In this document: positions 26,837-37,516 of the stretch, piece by piece | How positions within the stretch are numbered: position 1 is the stretch's first letter | Layout: each line of letters opens with the position of its first letter | Assembly: GCF_024124765.2 (NCBI RefSeq) | Contig: NZ_JAMXSR020000002.1 | Span: 1,697,001-1,761,000, forward strand | Reading direction: 5' to 3' | Origin: Sphingomonas sp. H160509 | Lineage (GTDB): Bacteria > Pseudomonadota > Alphaproteobacteria > Sphingomonadales > Sphingomonadaceae | DNA: 64,000 bases | Position numbers and translations under genes: made by a program | Notes under the pieces: generated by a model | The model's database searches: none | What the model saw: the letters and a program-made list of their open reading frames with translations, nothing else | What the model was told of the DNA's origin: nothing

Positions 26837-27064
26837 TTAGGCGACGAACACGAGGATGATCATCGTGACGAAGGCGAGCAGACCGAGAAGCTCTGCTGCT
26901 GCGAAACCGATGAACAGACGGCCCTGCTGGCTGTCGGCTGCGCCCGGATTGCGGAGAGCGCCGGCGAGGAACTGGGCGAACACGTTGCCCACGCCGAGTG
27001 CTGCGAGGCCCATGCCGATCGCTGCGAGGCCGGCACCGATCATCTTTGCTGCTTGTGCGTCCAT
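26837..27064 (-). CDS. atpE: F0F1 ATP synthase subunit C
   Basis: The 75-residue proteolipid has two transmembrane helices. The first is Gly/Ala-rich (AGLAAIGMGLAALGVGNVF), the loop contains RNPGAADSQ, and the second helix carries the proton-binding glutamate in FAAAELLGLLAF. Multiple copies form the rotating ring. It lies between atpB and atpF' in the F0 operon. Confidence 0.96.
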   Translation of the reverse strand: MDAQAAKMIGAGLAAIGMGLAALGVGNVFAQFLAGALRNPGAADSQQGRLFIGFAAAELLGLLAFVTMIILVFVA

Positions 27065-27103
27065 GGTAAATTCCCTTTGAAAATCAGTTGGTAAATAGAA
27101 AAC

Positions 27104-27895
27104 TTAGTGAAGGTTAACCGCGTCGTTCAGATAGACCGACGTCAGCAACGCGAACACGTATGCCTGGATCGCGGCGACCAGCAGCTCGAGCAGCGTGATG
27201 CCGATCATCAGCAGCATGCTCGGCGCGCTCACCAGACCGATATACATCCCGCCGAGGTTCAGGCCGTTGATCACGAATGCGGCCAGCACCTTGAGCAGGA
27301 TATGCCCCGCGGTCATCGCCACGAACAGTCGCAGACCGAGCGAGAACGGACGCACCAGGAACGACATCAGCTCGACCACGAAGATCAGCGGGATCATCAG
27401 CGCCGGCGTGCCGCTCGGCACGAACAGCGAGAAGAAGTGGAAGCCGTGCTTGCCGAAGCCGACGAGCAGCACGATCGCGAAGCTGATCAGCGCCAACACG
27501 CCGGTGACGGTCATGTGGCTGGTCACGGTGAACGGGTGCACGCCCGGGACGATGCCGAATGGCAGGAGCCCGATGATGTTCGCGAACAGGATGAACATGA
27601 ACAGCGAGAAGACGTAAGGCACGAAGCGCTTGCCGCCGGGGCCGACATTCTGCTCGAGCATACCCGAGATGAAGCCGGTGAAGCCCTCGACCGCCATCTG
27701 CCAGCGACCGGGCACGAGCTCGCGCTTCATGCCACCGATCATGAACGCCCAAAGCGCGACCAGCGTCACCACCATCCACAATGCGGAGTTGGTGAACGAC
27801 AGGTCATAGCCACCTACGATCCAGTGCGAGCCGAACGCCGGCTCGATCAGGAACTGGTGCATCGGATCGATCTTGCCGCCCTGTTCTGCCGCCAC
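27104..27895 (-). CDS. atpB: F0F1 ATP synthase subunit A
   Basis: The 263-residue a subunit provides the proton half-channels. It has six hydrophobic segments. The essential arginine lies in FSLGLRLFVAMTAGH, and the last helices contain LLELLVAAIQAYVFALLTSVYL. It begins MAAEQGGKIDPMHQFLIEP and follows the frameshifted atpI by 37 bp. It precedes atpE. All key residues are intact. Confidence 0.96.
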   Translation of the reverse strand: MAAEQGGKIDPMHQFLIEPAFGSHWIVGGYDLSFTNSALWMVVTLVALWAFMIGGMKRELVPGRWQMAVEGFTGFISGMLEQNVGPGGKRFVPYVFSLFMFILFANIIGLLPFGIVPGVHPFTVTSHMTVTGVLALISFAIVLLVGFGKHGFHFFSLFVPSGTPALMIPLIFVVELMSFLVRPFSLGLRLFVAMTAGHILLKVLAAFVINGLNLGGMYIGLVSAPSMLLMIGITLLELLVAAIQAYVFALLTSVYLNDAVNLH

Positions 27896-27920
27896 GTGGA
27901 ATCCCTGCCGTCTTGATACG

Positions 27921-27944
27921 ACAAACGCCCGGTTACTCCGGGCG
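27921..27944 (-). terminator. Hairpin with T-tract overlapping the atpI stop codon
   Basis: On the minus strand a 7-bp stem (27938-27944 with 27926-27932) encloses a 5-nt loop containing most of the atpI TAA stop, and is followed by TTTGT. It looks like a weak terminator or attenuator between atpI and atpB; a ribosome ending atpI would prevent it from folding. Confidence 0.4.
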
Positions 27945-28255
27945 TTCGCCTGAAATTCGAATGATCTGCCTGAACGCGACCGCTATCCCGAGGAACAGCA
28001 GCACGATCAGCCCCCCAAGGGCCAGTGCCGAACCAATGGTCTATCAACCACCCGATCAGCGCACTGCCGACGAGACTCCCGATGAGAGCAGAAATGACGC
28101 GATTGCCTTGCGAGTAACCCCGCTCGGCATCCGCCCCCCTTCTGCCCCTTTGCGAGCGTTTCCCGATGCTGCGCCTCTCGCAATCGCTCATCGAGCGCGG
28201 AAAGTCGCGGATCTTCAACACCCTGGGGGTCCTGTCCGGGTTCGATCTCCGCCAC
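27933..28255 (-). CDS. atpI: ATP synthase-associated protein AtpI/AtpZ (two frameshifts)
   Basis: The protein begins AEIEPGQDPQGVEDPRLSALDERL, has an amphipathic helix and then two transmembrane segments (SALIGSLVGSALIGWLIDHWF and LIVLLFLGIAVAF), ending ISGERPE. This is the AtpI/AtpZ type, thought to help c-ring assembly or ion supply. One extra base in each of the C runs at 28134-28139 and 28011-28016 breaks the frame; corrected length is 106 residues. GTG 28255 has GGAGGA upstream. It heads the F0 operon. Confidence 0.85.
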
Positions 28256-28388
28256 GCACGTTCCTCCACCTGATTTCGCATCGGGGAGGAAGCAAGCAGC
28301 GACGAGCGATCCCGCCAAGGCGCGGTCCGTTTAGAAAAGGGGGTGCAAGTCAACCGGTGTGACAGGGGTGTCATTAATGGGGCGTTCG

Positions 28389-28515
28389 ATCCTCCCCCCG
28401 CCAGGGGGAGGTGTCGCCGAAGGCGACGGAGGGGGAGGACACGGAACCTACGTTTCGCGTGCCTCCCCCTCCGTCTGGCAAGGGCCAGCCACCTCCCCCT
28501 GGCGGGGGAGGATTT
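28389..28515. repeat. Intergenic palindromic repeat (CCTCCCCC...GCCGAAGGCGAC type)
   Basis: Nearly identical to the element at 18583-18716, including the inner CCGAAGGCGACGGAGG and CTCCGTCTGGCAAG segments. Together with the next repeat it fills the 443-bp space between ydbL and atpI; I see no gene there. Confidence 0.85.
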
Positions 28516-28597
28516 TAGTGCGGAGCGTCGGAACGGCCGCGCTCTTCGTCATCTCGGCGAAAGCCCGGACCTCGCGCCGTGGGGGAGTTCCCCTCTT

Positions 28598-28692
28598 CGT
28601 CACCCCGGACTTGTTCCGGGGTCCACGGTTCCGCACGCTCACGACTATCGAATATACGGAACCGTGGATGCCAGAACGAGCCCGGCATGACG
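28598..28692. repeat. Intergenic palindromic repeat (GTCACCCCGGACTTGTTCCGG type)
   Basis: The left arm has GTCACCCCGGACTTGTTCC and GTCCACGGTTCCG. The right arm has the complementary CGGAACCGTGGATGCC and GAGCCCGGCATGACG. Relatives are at 41.8 and 62.6 kb. Confidence 0.85.
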
Positions 28693-28697
28693 GAGGT

Positions 28698-29075
28698 TCA
28701 AACGCAGCGCGAATCGCGTTCGGGGGCACCGGCGGTTCGGGTCTTCCAGACACCGTTCGGCGTCTTGTACTTCTCGCCGGGGTTGGTCTGCATGATCAGG
28801 TTGCAGCCACTCGTGAACGCGAGTTGCTCGACCGTCGCGCCGCTCGCCTGCGCCTTCTGCGTGTACGCCGACTTGCGCTGGATATTGATGTTGTTGACCA
28901 GCGCGCGAAGATCGCCGCTCGCCGCACCGACCAGGCCGAGATACCCGTCGGGCTGCTCGCCAACCTCGCCCCCGGCACGCGCCGCGGCGTAGGCCGGATC
29001 GCGCTGCGCCGACGCCGCCACCGAAAGGCCGCCGAGAACCGCGGCTGCGGCAATCATGACAATGACCTTCTTCAT
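28698..29075 (-). CDS. ydbL: YdbL family periplasmic protein (DUF1318)
   Basis: The 125-residue exported protein has a signal peptide ending in VAASAQ and a mature part with GEVGEQPDGYLGLV and INIQRKSAYTQKA, typical of YdbL/DUF1318. In E. coli, YdbL acts with YdbH and YnbE in lipid traffic between the membranes and is thought to limit YnbE assembly. The cluster order ydbH-ynbE-ydbL is kept here. It starts 1 bp after ynbE ends. Two cysteines (SGCNL, SRCV) occur near the end. Confidence 0.88.
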   Translation of the reverse strand: MKKVIVMIAAAAVLGGLSVAASAQRDPAYAAARAGGEVGEQPDGYLGLVGAASGDLRALVNNINIQRKSAYTQKAQASGATVEQLAFTSGCNLIMQTNPGEKYKTPNGVWKTRTAGAPERDSRCV

Positions 29076-29076
29076 C

Positions 29077-29304
29077 TTAGAATATCCCCGGATTCTGCTG
29101 GATCAACGATTTCGCCTCGCCATCGAGACGATAGACCACTTCCTGCGTGACGTTGATGTTGAGGTTGATCTCGATCGGCTTGTCGGGCGCCGACACGTTG
29201 ATGCAGCCCGACAAGGCCGCCGTCAGCCCGATAATAGCGATCGTCCTCGTCATCCTACGCAAGATCGGCCTTTGCTCCAGCTTCTTCAATCCTGTTTCGG
29301 TCAT
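29077..29304 (-). CDS. ynbE: YnbE family lipoprotein
   Basis: The product has a hydrophobic segment ending in the lipobox ALSGC, then VSAPDKPIEINLNINVTQEVVYRLDGEAKSLIQQNPGIF, the compact beta-forming YnbE domain. In E. coli YnbE is an outer-membrane lipoprotein that partners YdbH to bridge the periplasm. The ATG at 29304 overlaps the ydbH stop (ATGA), indicating coupling. ATG 29253 is an alternative that gives a shorter signal peptide. Confidence 0.85.
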   Translation of the reverse strand: MTETGLKKLEQRPILRRMTRTIAIIGLTAALSGCINVSAPDKPIEINLNINVTQEVVYRLDGEAKSLIQQNPGIF

Positions 29305-32300
29305 GGCACGATCCTGCTTGCGGGAGGCTGAATGGTTGGAGGTTTAGGAGGCGGCGGCGCGGCTTGCTGTTGCAGCAACGCCGGCAGGTTGCGCTGGATG
29401 AGCCGCTTCGGATCGTAGAAGCTCTGTGCCGAGTCGAGCAGCCCGCGGAACGGCGCCTTGATGCGGATATTGAAGATGAACGGCAGTTTCTGCAGGCGAC
29501 GGACGATGAAGTTCGCCTTTGCCCCCTCACCCTGACTGATCCCGGCGAACCGCACGTCAGTGACCATTTCGCCCGCGAGCGGCCCGTTCATGCCGACTCG
29601 CAACGACTGGTAGCGGAGCGACTTCAGCGCCTGGAACGCGATGTTCGCCCAGACGCCGAGATCCTTCTGGCTGAGGTCGCCGACATAGGCGAGCGTGCCG
29701 CCGCCCGGCCGGACGCGCAGGTCGCCGCCCTCGATCCGGCCGCCGGTCTCGTCGAAGATCATCGGCAGCACGCCGTCGAAGATCCCGGTCGCGTCGAGAT
29801 TCTTGAAATCGAACTGTTGCAAGAACTGGTCCGCCACCATGTTGGCGACGTGGAACGTCATTCGCCGCTCAGACTGCGCGGAGAAATCGAGCAGCGTCGG
29901 GTCAAGCGTCAGCGATCCCCCCGCGAACGGCCACCGCCCGCCCTCAACGCGCACGCGCGCACCCGGGAGCGTCTGGTAGCGGATCGTGCCGTCGGTGACC
30001 GGGATGCCGGGGTTGAGGGTACGGATCGTCGCCACTTGCCCCGGTGCGCTCTGGAGGTTGAGCAAGTCGGTGAAGCGGATCTCGGTGGCGATTCCCGTGA
30101 CTGGGCCGAATGCGGCAGCGAGATCGGTCCCGGCGGTGCGGAACACGCCGGTGCTGGTCACGCCGTCGGGGTTCCAGGCGATATGCCCCTCGCCGCTGAC
30201 CGATCCGTTGACGTCGGCGATCACGCCGAAGGTCAGCGGAGTGAGCGCGTCGGGTTGCAGCTTGTCCTTGGCGAAGGCGATCGCGGGAACGTTGAGGTCG
30301 GCCTTGCCTGCGCCGGCACCGAGCGCGTGGGTCAGCGTGACGTCGGCGACCTTGGTATTCGTGGTTGGTTCGAACAGCGTGCCCGCCGCGGTGATCGTGC
30401 CGTTGACCAGCGCGAGGGTCACGGTGCGTGCGGCGAGCGGCTTGAACCGTGGCGTCGGCGCGGCATCGGATACCCCCATCGCGCCGGTGAGGTTGAGCGC
30501 GCCATTGACAAGCGTCCAGTCACCGGCGGCTTCGCCAAGCAACAGCGGCACGTTGGCGATCTGTCCCGAGCCGCCGGTGAACGCGCCCGCCACGCCCTGC
30601 CCGGTCATGCGACCGGTGATCGTGCCGAAATCGAGCCGCGTGACGCGTTCGGGCGCGCCGATCCGGGTCTGCACGCCGTCGATCGCGAAGCCGCGATCCG
30701 CCAGCCGCACGGTCGCTCCCGCGGTCGCAAGTGTGATCGGGGTAGTGCCGAGCCGCCCACCCAGCTTGGCCGCGGCGATCTTCGCGCCGCCGCTGACCCG
30801 CGCGCCGTTGATCTGCACCAGCGCGCCATCAATCGGGCACAAGGTCAGCCGTGACGGATCGAGCACGAGGCCGGAGATCGCAAAGCGCTGGACTGCCAAA
30901 GGCACGCAACCGGTGTTGACGACCAGCCGCCCGCGACCGTCCCAAAGCGCCGCAACCGGCATCGACAGGCCATCGACCCGGTTGCCGGTACCGCCAGCGC
31001 CGACCGGTCCCCCAAGCGTAACGCGAGTCGCGATCGAGGTTGCCCCGCCCGGCGTCGCGCTGAACGTGACGGGCGTCAGCGCCAGTCGCGCGCCACCCGC
31101 CGCATAAGGCGCGATGGTGGCGACACCGCGGATCGCCGCGCCCGGTTTCGCCTGCGCCAGCGACACGCGCGCCTCGGGCAAGCCGCCGCCGCGCATCGCG
31201 AGAACCGTGTCGAGCCGCACCCCGCCGTTCGGCCAGCCGAACGCAACCCCGCTCCCGCCGCCAAGCGCCACGCGCGCACCACTGGCGGAGGCCAGCGCCA
31301 GACGCGACAGCTCGGCCCTGCCGTGCCCGCCGTCGATCCGCACGCGAAGGTCGGCGTCCGCGGCAAATCCGCGGCCGGCCTTCTGGACCGCCTGTGTTAC
31401 CGCTTTAGCCAACGGCGCGACGGGCGTCCCCGCGGCCGCACCGCCGATACCCGCCAGCCCCGCGAGTCGCTTCTGCGCCACTGCCGCCCCGCTCGCCTGG
31501 ACACGCCCGTCGAACGCGATCTGCTGCCCGATCCGGTAGGTGCCCGCGGACGAAACCCGCCGCGCGCCGCCCTCGGTGGTGCGAACCGTGTCGGCGGCGA
31601 TGTCCACCTTGCCGCCGGTCGCCGCCGCGTTTCCCGTGAAGTCGACCGTGCCCCCAACACCAGCCAAGGTCGCGCCCGGCGTCTGCGCCGCGCCCGTCTT
31701 CAGCGTCGCCTTGCCCTGCCAGCGATCAAGCGCGGCGGAGAGGCCAAGGTCCAGATCGGCCACGATCCGCTCCGCCTGCGTCGTGCCGCAGGCAAGCCGC
31801 GACACGCGCACCGGCCCAGTGATCGTCGGTTTCGCCGCGTCGATCCGCAGCTTCACCGTCGCCGCGAGCCGATCGATCACGCATCCGCCGAGATCAAGCC
31901 GCTCGCTGATCGCTGCCAACGTACCGCGGAACCCGTCGTCGAGCTTGCCGGAACCCGCCAGCTTCAACCCGACGATTCCCTGCGGGGTCTCCAGCCGCAT
32001 CCGCCCATCGGCGACCGATACGTCGAGCGCCGGCAACGCGAACGGCTTCCCCGACGGCGCCGGCAGCAACCTGTCGATCGCGCCAAGCGAGACCTTGCCG
32101 TCGACCAGCCGCCCGCGCAGCCGGACCTTCCCCGCGCGCACGCCCTCCAGATACGGCCCGGACAACCCGACGCCAGTCCGCGTCTCGACCCAGTCGGCGA
32201 CCAGATCGGGATGCGCCGGATCGCCAAGCACAACGTTGGTCAACCGTTGGCCACCCAGCGCGAGGTCCGCGATGTCGTAGCGCGCGGGTACGCCGGCTTT

Positions 32301-32469
32301 GGCGAGTTCGCGGTCGATGAACCCCTCGGCGATTGGCTTCCTTACCAGCCACAGCACGACCAGCCCTGCGATCAGCAGCAGCGCGATCCCCCAGCGTAAC
32401 GCGGCGGGCAGTCGCAGGACGGCGAGGATGGGCCCCGGGGTCGGCCCCCGTCTCGCTCGTCTCGCTCAC
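29301..32469 (-). CDS. ydbH: YdbH family AsmA-like intermembrane lipid-transport protein (N-terminal frameshift)
   Basis: This is a very large protein with one N-terminal transmembrane helix (WGIALLLIAGLVVLWLV) followed by about 1000 residues of repeating beta strands. This architecture matches the AsmA-like/YdbH bridge proteins that carry phospholipid from inner to outer membrane. The C-terminal region with FDFKNLDATGIFDGVLPM is the conserved YdbH domain, and the end is Pro-rich. The clean frame begins at 32357. One extra base in the C run at 32445-32449 hides the true start at GTG 32469; corrected length is 1055 residues. First gene of ydbH-ynbE-ydbL. Confidence 0.9.
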
Positions 32470-32555
32470 CAACGCACTCCGCCATATTCGAGGTCTCTGC
32501 ATAGGCGGGAGCGAGGGCGTCATGCAATTGCCCAGGGATGTGCTAGCATCGCAAA

Positions 32556-33259
32556 ATGGCCGAACCGGACGAAGACGCTGACGTCCGGGGGACGATCTGA
32601 AGGGCCATCGCGGCCGCCTCCGCAAACGCCTGTTCGAAGGCGGCAGCGACGCGCTGCTCGACCATGAACTCATCGAATACCTGCTCGCGATCGCCATACC
32701 CCGCGGCGATACCAAGGCGCTCGCCAAGGCCCTGATGCGTGAGTTCGGCGGGATTGGCGGGGTGCTGACCGCGGATGCCGAGGCGCTCGGCCGGGTGAAG
32801 GGCATGGGCGAAATCTCTACCGCGGCGATCAAGATCGCGCACGCCGCCGCGATCCGCCTGCTGCAATCGCACGTCAGCGACCGTCCGGTGCTCGCCAACT
32901 GGCAGGCGCTGCTCGATTATCTCCGTGCCGACATGGCGCACCACGCGATCGAACGCTTCCGCGTGCTGCACCTCAACACCAAGAACATGCTGATTCGCGA
33001 CGAGGTGATGAGCAAGGGCTCGATCGACCAGGCCGCGGTGTACGTCCGCGAAGTCATCCGCCGCGCGATCGACCTAGGCTCCGCGTCGATCATCCTCGTC
33101 CACAATCACCCGAGCGGGGACCCCTCCCCCAGCCGCGCTGACATCGACGTCACGCGGACGATCGCGGAGGCGGGCAAGCGGCTCGGTATCACCGTGCACG
33201 ACCATATCGTGATGGGCACAGGCGGCCATGTCAGCCTGCGCGCGCAAGGGTTGATCTGA
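32556..33259 (+). CDS. radC: RadC family JAB/MPN-domain protein (N-terminal frameshift)
   Basis: The C-terminal domain has the JAMM metal site HNHPSGDPSPSRAD, with an upstream glutamate in VREVIRRA. The N-terminal part has the helix-hairpin-helix region LAKALMREFGGIGGVLTAD. Despite the old name, a DNA repair role is doubtful and the true function is unknown. From ATG 32556 the frame runs into a stop at 32598. One missing G in the run at 32587-32591 would join MAEPDEDADVRG to DDLKGHRGRLRKRLF, giving 234 residues. It is divergent from ydbH. Confidence 0.92.
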
Positions 33260-33341
33260 CGCAATCAGATAAAGGAGAAACATCCGAAACTCCTCGTGCC
33301 TTTTCATCCGTATCTTCGTTGTCACGGCAAAGGAATTGCAT

Positions 33342-33551
33342 GTGGATAACAAGTTGCACGACGAAGCCTCAGAGGTAACCGCCGAGCACGGTCAGGTCAT
33401 GGTCGACGGGCCGGACGGGGTCGCGGTATCATTGACGCCCGACGCCGCGGCCGAAACTTCCGATCGGCTGCTCAATGCCGCTGTCGAGGCGCAGGGGCAG
33501 ATCCTGGCGGAGACCCGCGTTGCGAAAGATCGGGTGCGCAAAGCCGACTGA
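33342..33551 (+). CDS. Small hypothetical protein
   Basis: GTG 33342 with AAGGA about 9 nt upstream opens a 69-residue acidic protein (DNKLHDEASEVTAEHGQVMVDGPDGVAVSLTPDAA) with no signal peptide or membrane segment. The C-terminal half is helical and could form a coiled coil. The hydrophilic composition and the good ribosome binding site support it as real. I do not recognise a family. It lies between radC and the BLUF gene on the same strand. Confidence 0.6.
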   Translation: MDNKLHDEASEVTAEHGQVMVDGPDGVAVSLTPDAAAETSDRLLNAAVEAQGQILAETRVAKDRVRKAD

Positions 33552-33616
33552 TCTACCGCAAGTCGTAGCTCTCCGATCTATAGTAGCGATATGCGTGACT
33601 ATCGACCGGAGACGCG

Positions 33617-34018
33617 ATGCGCCAAATCTTATACATGAGTTCGAGCACCATAGCCGGCGACAAGGCCGATCTCGTGGGAATATCGCAGCAGTCCCGGCAC
33701 AATAATGCGCTGCATGACATCACTGGGTTGTTGTGGTCGGACGGCACGCATTTTTTGCAGGTGATCGAGGGACCGACCGCTTTCGTCGACGCGACCTTCG
33801 GCCGCATTACTAAGGACGATCGTCATTACGATCTGTCGCTCCAGCACAATATCTCGATCCATGAACGGCAGTTCGGTGCCTGGACGATGGCGCACCGGCG
33901 CGCTGACGATCCCGTCGATGCGTATGATGCGCGCATGCGGCGCCTGCTCAACGGCGCGTCGCAGCGGGTGCGCGATCCCTTCCTCGCGTTGATGGCGACG
34001 GGTTCGCTGGACGGCTGA
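33617..34018 (+). CDS. BLUF domain blue-light photoreceptor
   Basis: The 133-residue protein is a single BLUF domain that binds FAD and senses blue light. The key tyrosine is in QILYMSSST (residue 6). The flavin-binding asparagine is in NNALHDITGLL and the key glutamine in FLQVIEGP. A conserved tryptophan is in FGAWTM. There is no attached output domain, so it must signal to a partner. A lone EAL protein lies 13 kb away, but pairing is speculative. Confidence 0.93.
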   Translation: MRQILYMSSSTIAGDKADLVGISQQSRHNNALHDITGLLWSDGTHFLQVIEGPTAFVDATFGRITKDDRHYDLSLQHNISIHERQFGAWTMAHRRADDPVDAYDARMRRLLNGASQRVRDPFLALMATGSLDG

Positions 34019-34093
34019 CGTAACAAAGGCCGCCGGGCCCGAACCCGACGACCTTGATCCGTGCGATGGTACTTTGCGGACGTGCCGTTGCCG

Positions 34094-34522
34094 TCAGCCC
34101 TGCGACAGGAAGCTGGTGACCTCGGTCTTCGTCAGCGACTTGCTCTTGTCGGTGTCTGCCTGCGCAAAGGCGGCGGAGACCCATTTCTTGGTCTCGGGGG
34201 CGTCGGGCTTCGTCGACGGATCGGTCTTGCTCTTCAGCGCGACCATCCAGCCGCCGAACTCGGTCGCGCTTAGCTTGCCGTCGCCGTTCTTGTCGTAGGT
34301 CGGGAACTCGGTGTCGACGACCTGTGCGACCTGGCTGCCGGTCGCAGGCTGCTCGCGCGCGGCGGGTTGCATCGGGACCGCATCGGTTGGCGTGCCAGAT
34401 GGGGCGGCCTGGCCGACAGCAGCACCGCCCGGCGCCGAAGTCTGCGGGGATGTCGTAGTCGTCTGCGCCAATACGGGTTCAGCAACCAGTGCCGCACCGG
34501 CCAGCATAGCATATTTCAACAT
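34094..34522 (-). CDS. Exported EF-hand calcium-binding protein
   Basis: The 142-residue protein has a signal peptide (LKYAMLAGAALVAEPVLAQ), a Pro/Ala/Gln-rich spacer and two EF-hand segments. The first, DKNGDGKLSATEF, has all the calcium ligands. The second, DTDKSKSLTKTEV, is degenerate at the central glycine. Such proteins are frequent in sphingomonads and may sense or buffer periplasmic calcium. The gene is convergent with the BLUF gene. ATG 34522 is chosen over an upstream in-frame start because it begins the signal peptide. Confidence 0.9.
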   Translation of the reverse strand: MLKYAMLAGAALVAEPVLAQTTTTSPQTSAPGGAAVGQAAPSGTPTDAVPMQPAAREQPATGSQVAQVVDTEFPTYDKNGDGKLSATEFGGWMVALKSKTDPSTKPDAPETKKWVSAAFAQADTDKSKSLTKTEVTSFLSQG

Positions 34523-34753
34523 TGCGTCTCTCCGGTAGTGTTCTACGCGTCTACTAAGCGATTTTACGACCATGCCCGATATATACTCGACATAGCGAAC
34601 CGCTTGCTCACTCTATACTCGCCACGTTGCCCGATTTATACCTCGCGACGGGTGTTTGAACCTTCTCCTGCGTCCTGCTACCGCGTTTCGCGGGCAACCG
34701 CGGGCCGAACGGCACGCGACGCGCCCTACCCTTCACGCTCCCGAGGAAACCCG

Positions 34754-36053
<1,300 letters not shown>

Positions 36054-36069
36054 GGACTAGGCAAAGGTT

Positions 36070-36184
36070 GCTCCCCTCCCTGAAAGGGAGGGGGTTGGGG
36101 CTGGGTCGGCTGGCTCGAGCCACACCCGTCTGGCGCTTGCGGAAGCCGACCCACCCCCTGCCCCCTCCCTTTCAGGGAGGGGAG
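36070..36184. repeat. Intergenic palindromic repeat (CTCCCCTCCCTGAAAGGGAGG type)
   Basis: CTCCCCTCCCTGAAAGGGAGG at the left is matched by CCTCCCTTTCAGGGAGGGGAG at the right, with inner arms GGGTCGGCT and AGCCGACCC. It follows purB and fills part of the space before the 28-residue ORF. Confidence 0.85.
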
Positions 36185-36330
36185 ACCGTCGCGGATCGGC
36201 GGATGTAACGTCCAAAACGCCTCAAAGTGCACGCAACGCAATTGCGATTACGTGTTACAAAATTGCGACAACGCGCAACTAAGTCCATATCCCGCTTGCC
36301 GGATATTGTTCCGGCATCGGAGACCTACCC

Positions 36331-36417
36331 ATGCGCATGTTCGAAACCGTGACCAGCACTATGCTGGCGATCGCGGCTCAAGCGCTGGTGGTCGGGGTGG
36401 TCATCACCGCCTTCTGA
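36331..36417 (+). CDS. Candidate 28-residue membrane peptide
   Basis: ATG 36331 opens a 28-codon frame starting MRMFETVTSTMLAIA, continuing with a hydrophobic helix (QALVVGVVITAF) and ending at TGA 36417. The length fits one transmembrane or surface helix. GGAGAC 6-8 nt upstream can serve as a ribosome binding site. A 7-bp GC hairpin (36432-36438 with 36445-36451) follows. It lies alone in an otherwise unassigned stretch. Coding status is inferred from these features only. Confidence 0.5.
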   Translation: MRMFETVTSTMLAIAAQALVVGVVITAF

Positions 36418-36485
36418 TCCATCGGCCCGCCCGCCCCCTTCCGAGGGGGCGCGGCTAGGCCGGCAGTTTCAAGACCCGCGAAGGA

Positions 36486-36939
36486 CTACCGCTTGCGCGG
36501 ATAGCGCGCGGCGAATTCCTCGTCGGACATCATCAGGTAGCGAGATCATGTCGATCAGCGCCCAGGGTGCGCTGATGATCAACCCGATCACGGTGATGCT
36601 CAGCACCAGCATGATGATTCCGGAGCCGGTCCGCCCGAGGTAGAAGCGGTGAATGCCGAGCGTGCCGATCACGAACGCCATCACCGCCGCGACGTATTTG
36701 TTGCGATCGTTGGTCGGGAGTGCCTCGGGCGGCACGGCGCGCCTCGGGCCCGGCACGGTCGGCATCGGGAAGACGCTGAGCGCGCGATCGTTGGCAGCCT
36801 CGAAATCTACTTCCAGACCGATCGCGGGTTCTCCGCGATGCGCCCAGTCCTCGCGCGCGAACCGGTAACGTTGTCCGTCCTGCCCTGCGACAAGCCCCTC
36901 GCCCGTGCGGGGATCGACGCCTAAAACCTGTCCGCGCAT
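36486..36939 (-). CDS. TM2 domain-containing membrane protein (C-terminal frameshift)
   Basis: The N-terminal 60 residues (MRGQVLGVDPRTGEGLVAG, then YRFAREDW) look like a small beta domain. The TM2 domain follows: NKYVAAVMAFVIGTLGIHRFYLGRTGSGIIML and ISAPWALIDMI, two transmembrane helices. After IDMI the frame shifts at about 36543; removing one base gives YLMMSDEEFAARYPRKR and a stop at 36486, the usual TM2-family end. Corrected length is 150 residues. Function unknown. Confidence 0.85.
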
Positions 36940-37011
36940 ATCATTCCTCGGTGTTCGAGCTTCATTCTGGCGGATGATGCGGGTGAGGCAAGCCCGAACT
37001 CATTCCCCACG

Positions 37012-37483
37012 TCAGGCTGCGAGCGCGGTTTGACGCCAATGTCTGTCGTCATCGTTGTCTGCATTCGTGGACCGCTTTTTCCGCGAGCGGATCGCACGCT
37101 TGTGCGCTTTTGCAGCCGGGCGGCGAGTGAAGTCGCCGAGCCAGCGCGTCATGAAAGTCCGAACACACAGGCTGGATGCTGCAGCGGCCAACGCCATGAG
37201 AATGTCGACATAGGCCGAAACCTCGAATGTCGTGATCCAGATCGCGACATCGGGGGCGGTCAGCGTGAGCAGCCTGATACCATCGCCTTCGCCGACAAGC
37301 GTGACCATCGCGGCCGTCAGCATCAGCAGGACCATGACGGCGGCATCGCCTCGGGTGAACCGTGCCAGCCGCGCCGCAGGCTTGTCGATCAGCACTCGGC
37401 GCAGTGCCTTGCCGATCGGCGTCTGGGGGGGCAGTGGCCATGACCAGCCAACAGGTGATCGCGGTGAAAAGACATGCCAGCAT
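37012..37483 (-). CDS. Hypothetical small membrane protein (frameshift)
   Basis: The N-terminus MLACLFTAITCWLVMATAP is hydrophobic. It is joined, after dropping one base from the G run at 37425-37431, to IGKALRRVLIDKPAARLARFTRGD, two further hydrophobic segments (VMVLLMLTAAMVTLV and VDILMALAAAASSLCV) and a strongly basic tail. Corrected length is 156 residues. I do not recognise the family; three membrane segments and a basic C-terminus are all that can be said. It lies directly upstream of dnaJ on the same strand side but reads away from dnaK-dnaJ. Confidence 0.55.
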
Positions 37484-37516
37484 TGCGCCCCCCTTTAGTT
37501 CAGTATGTATCCGGGT

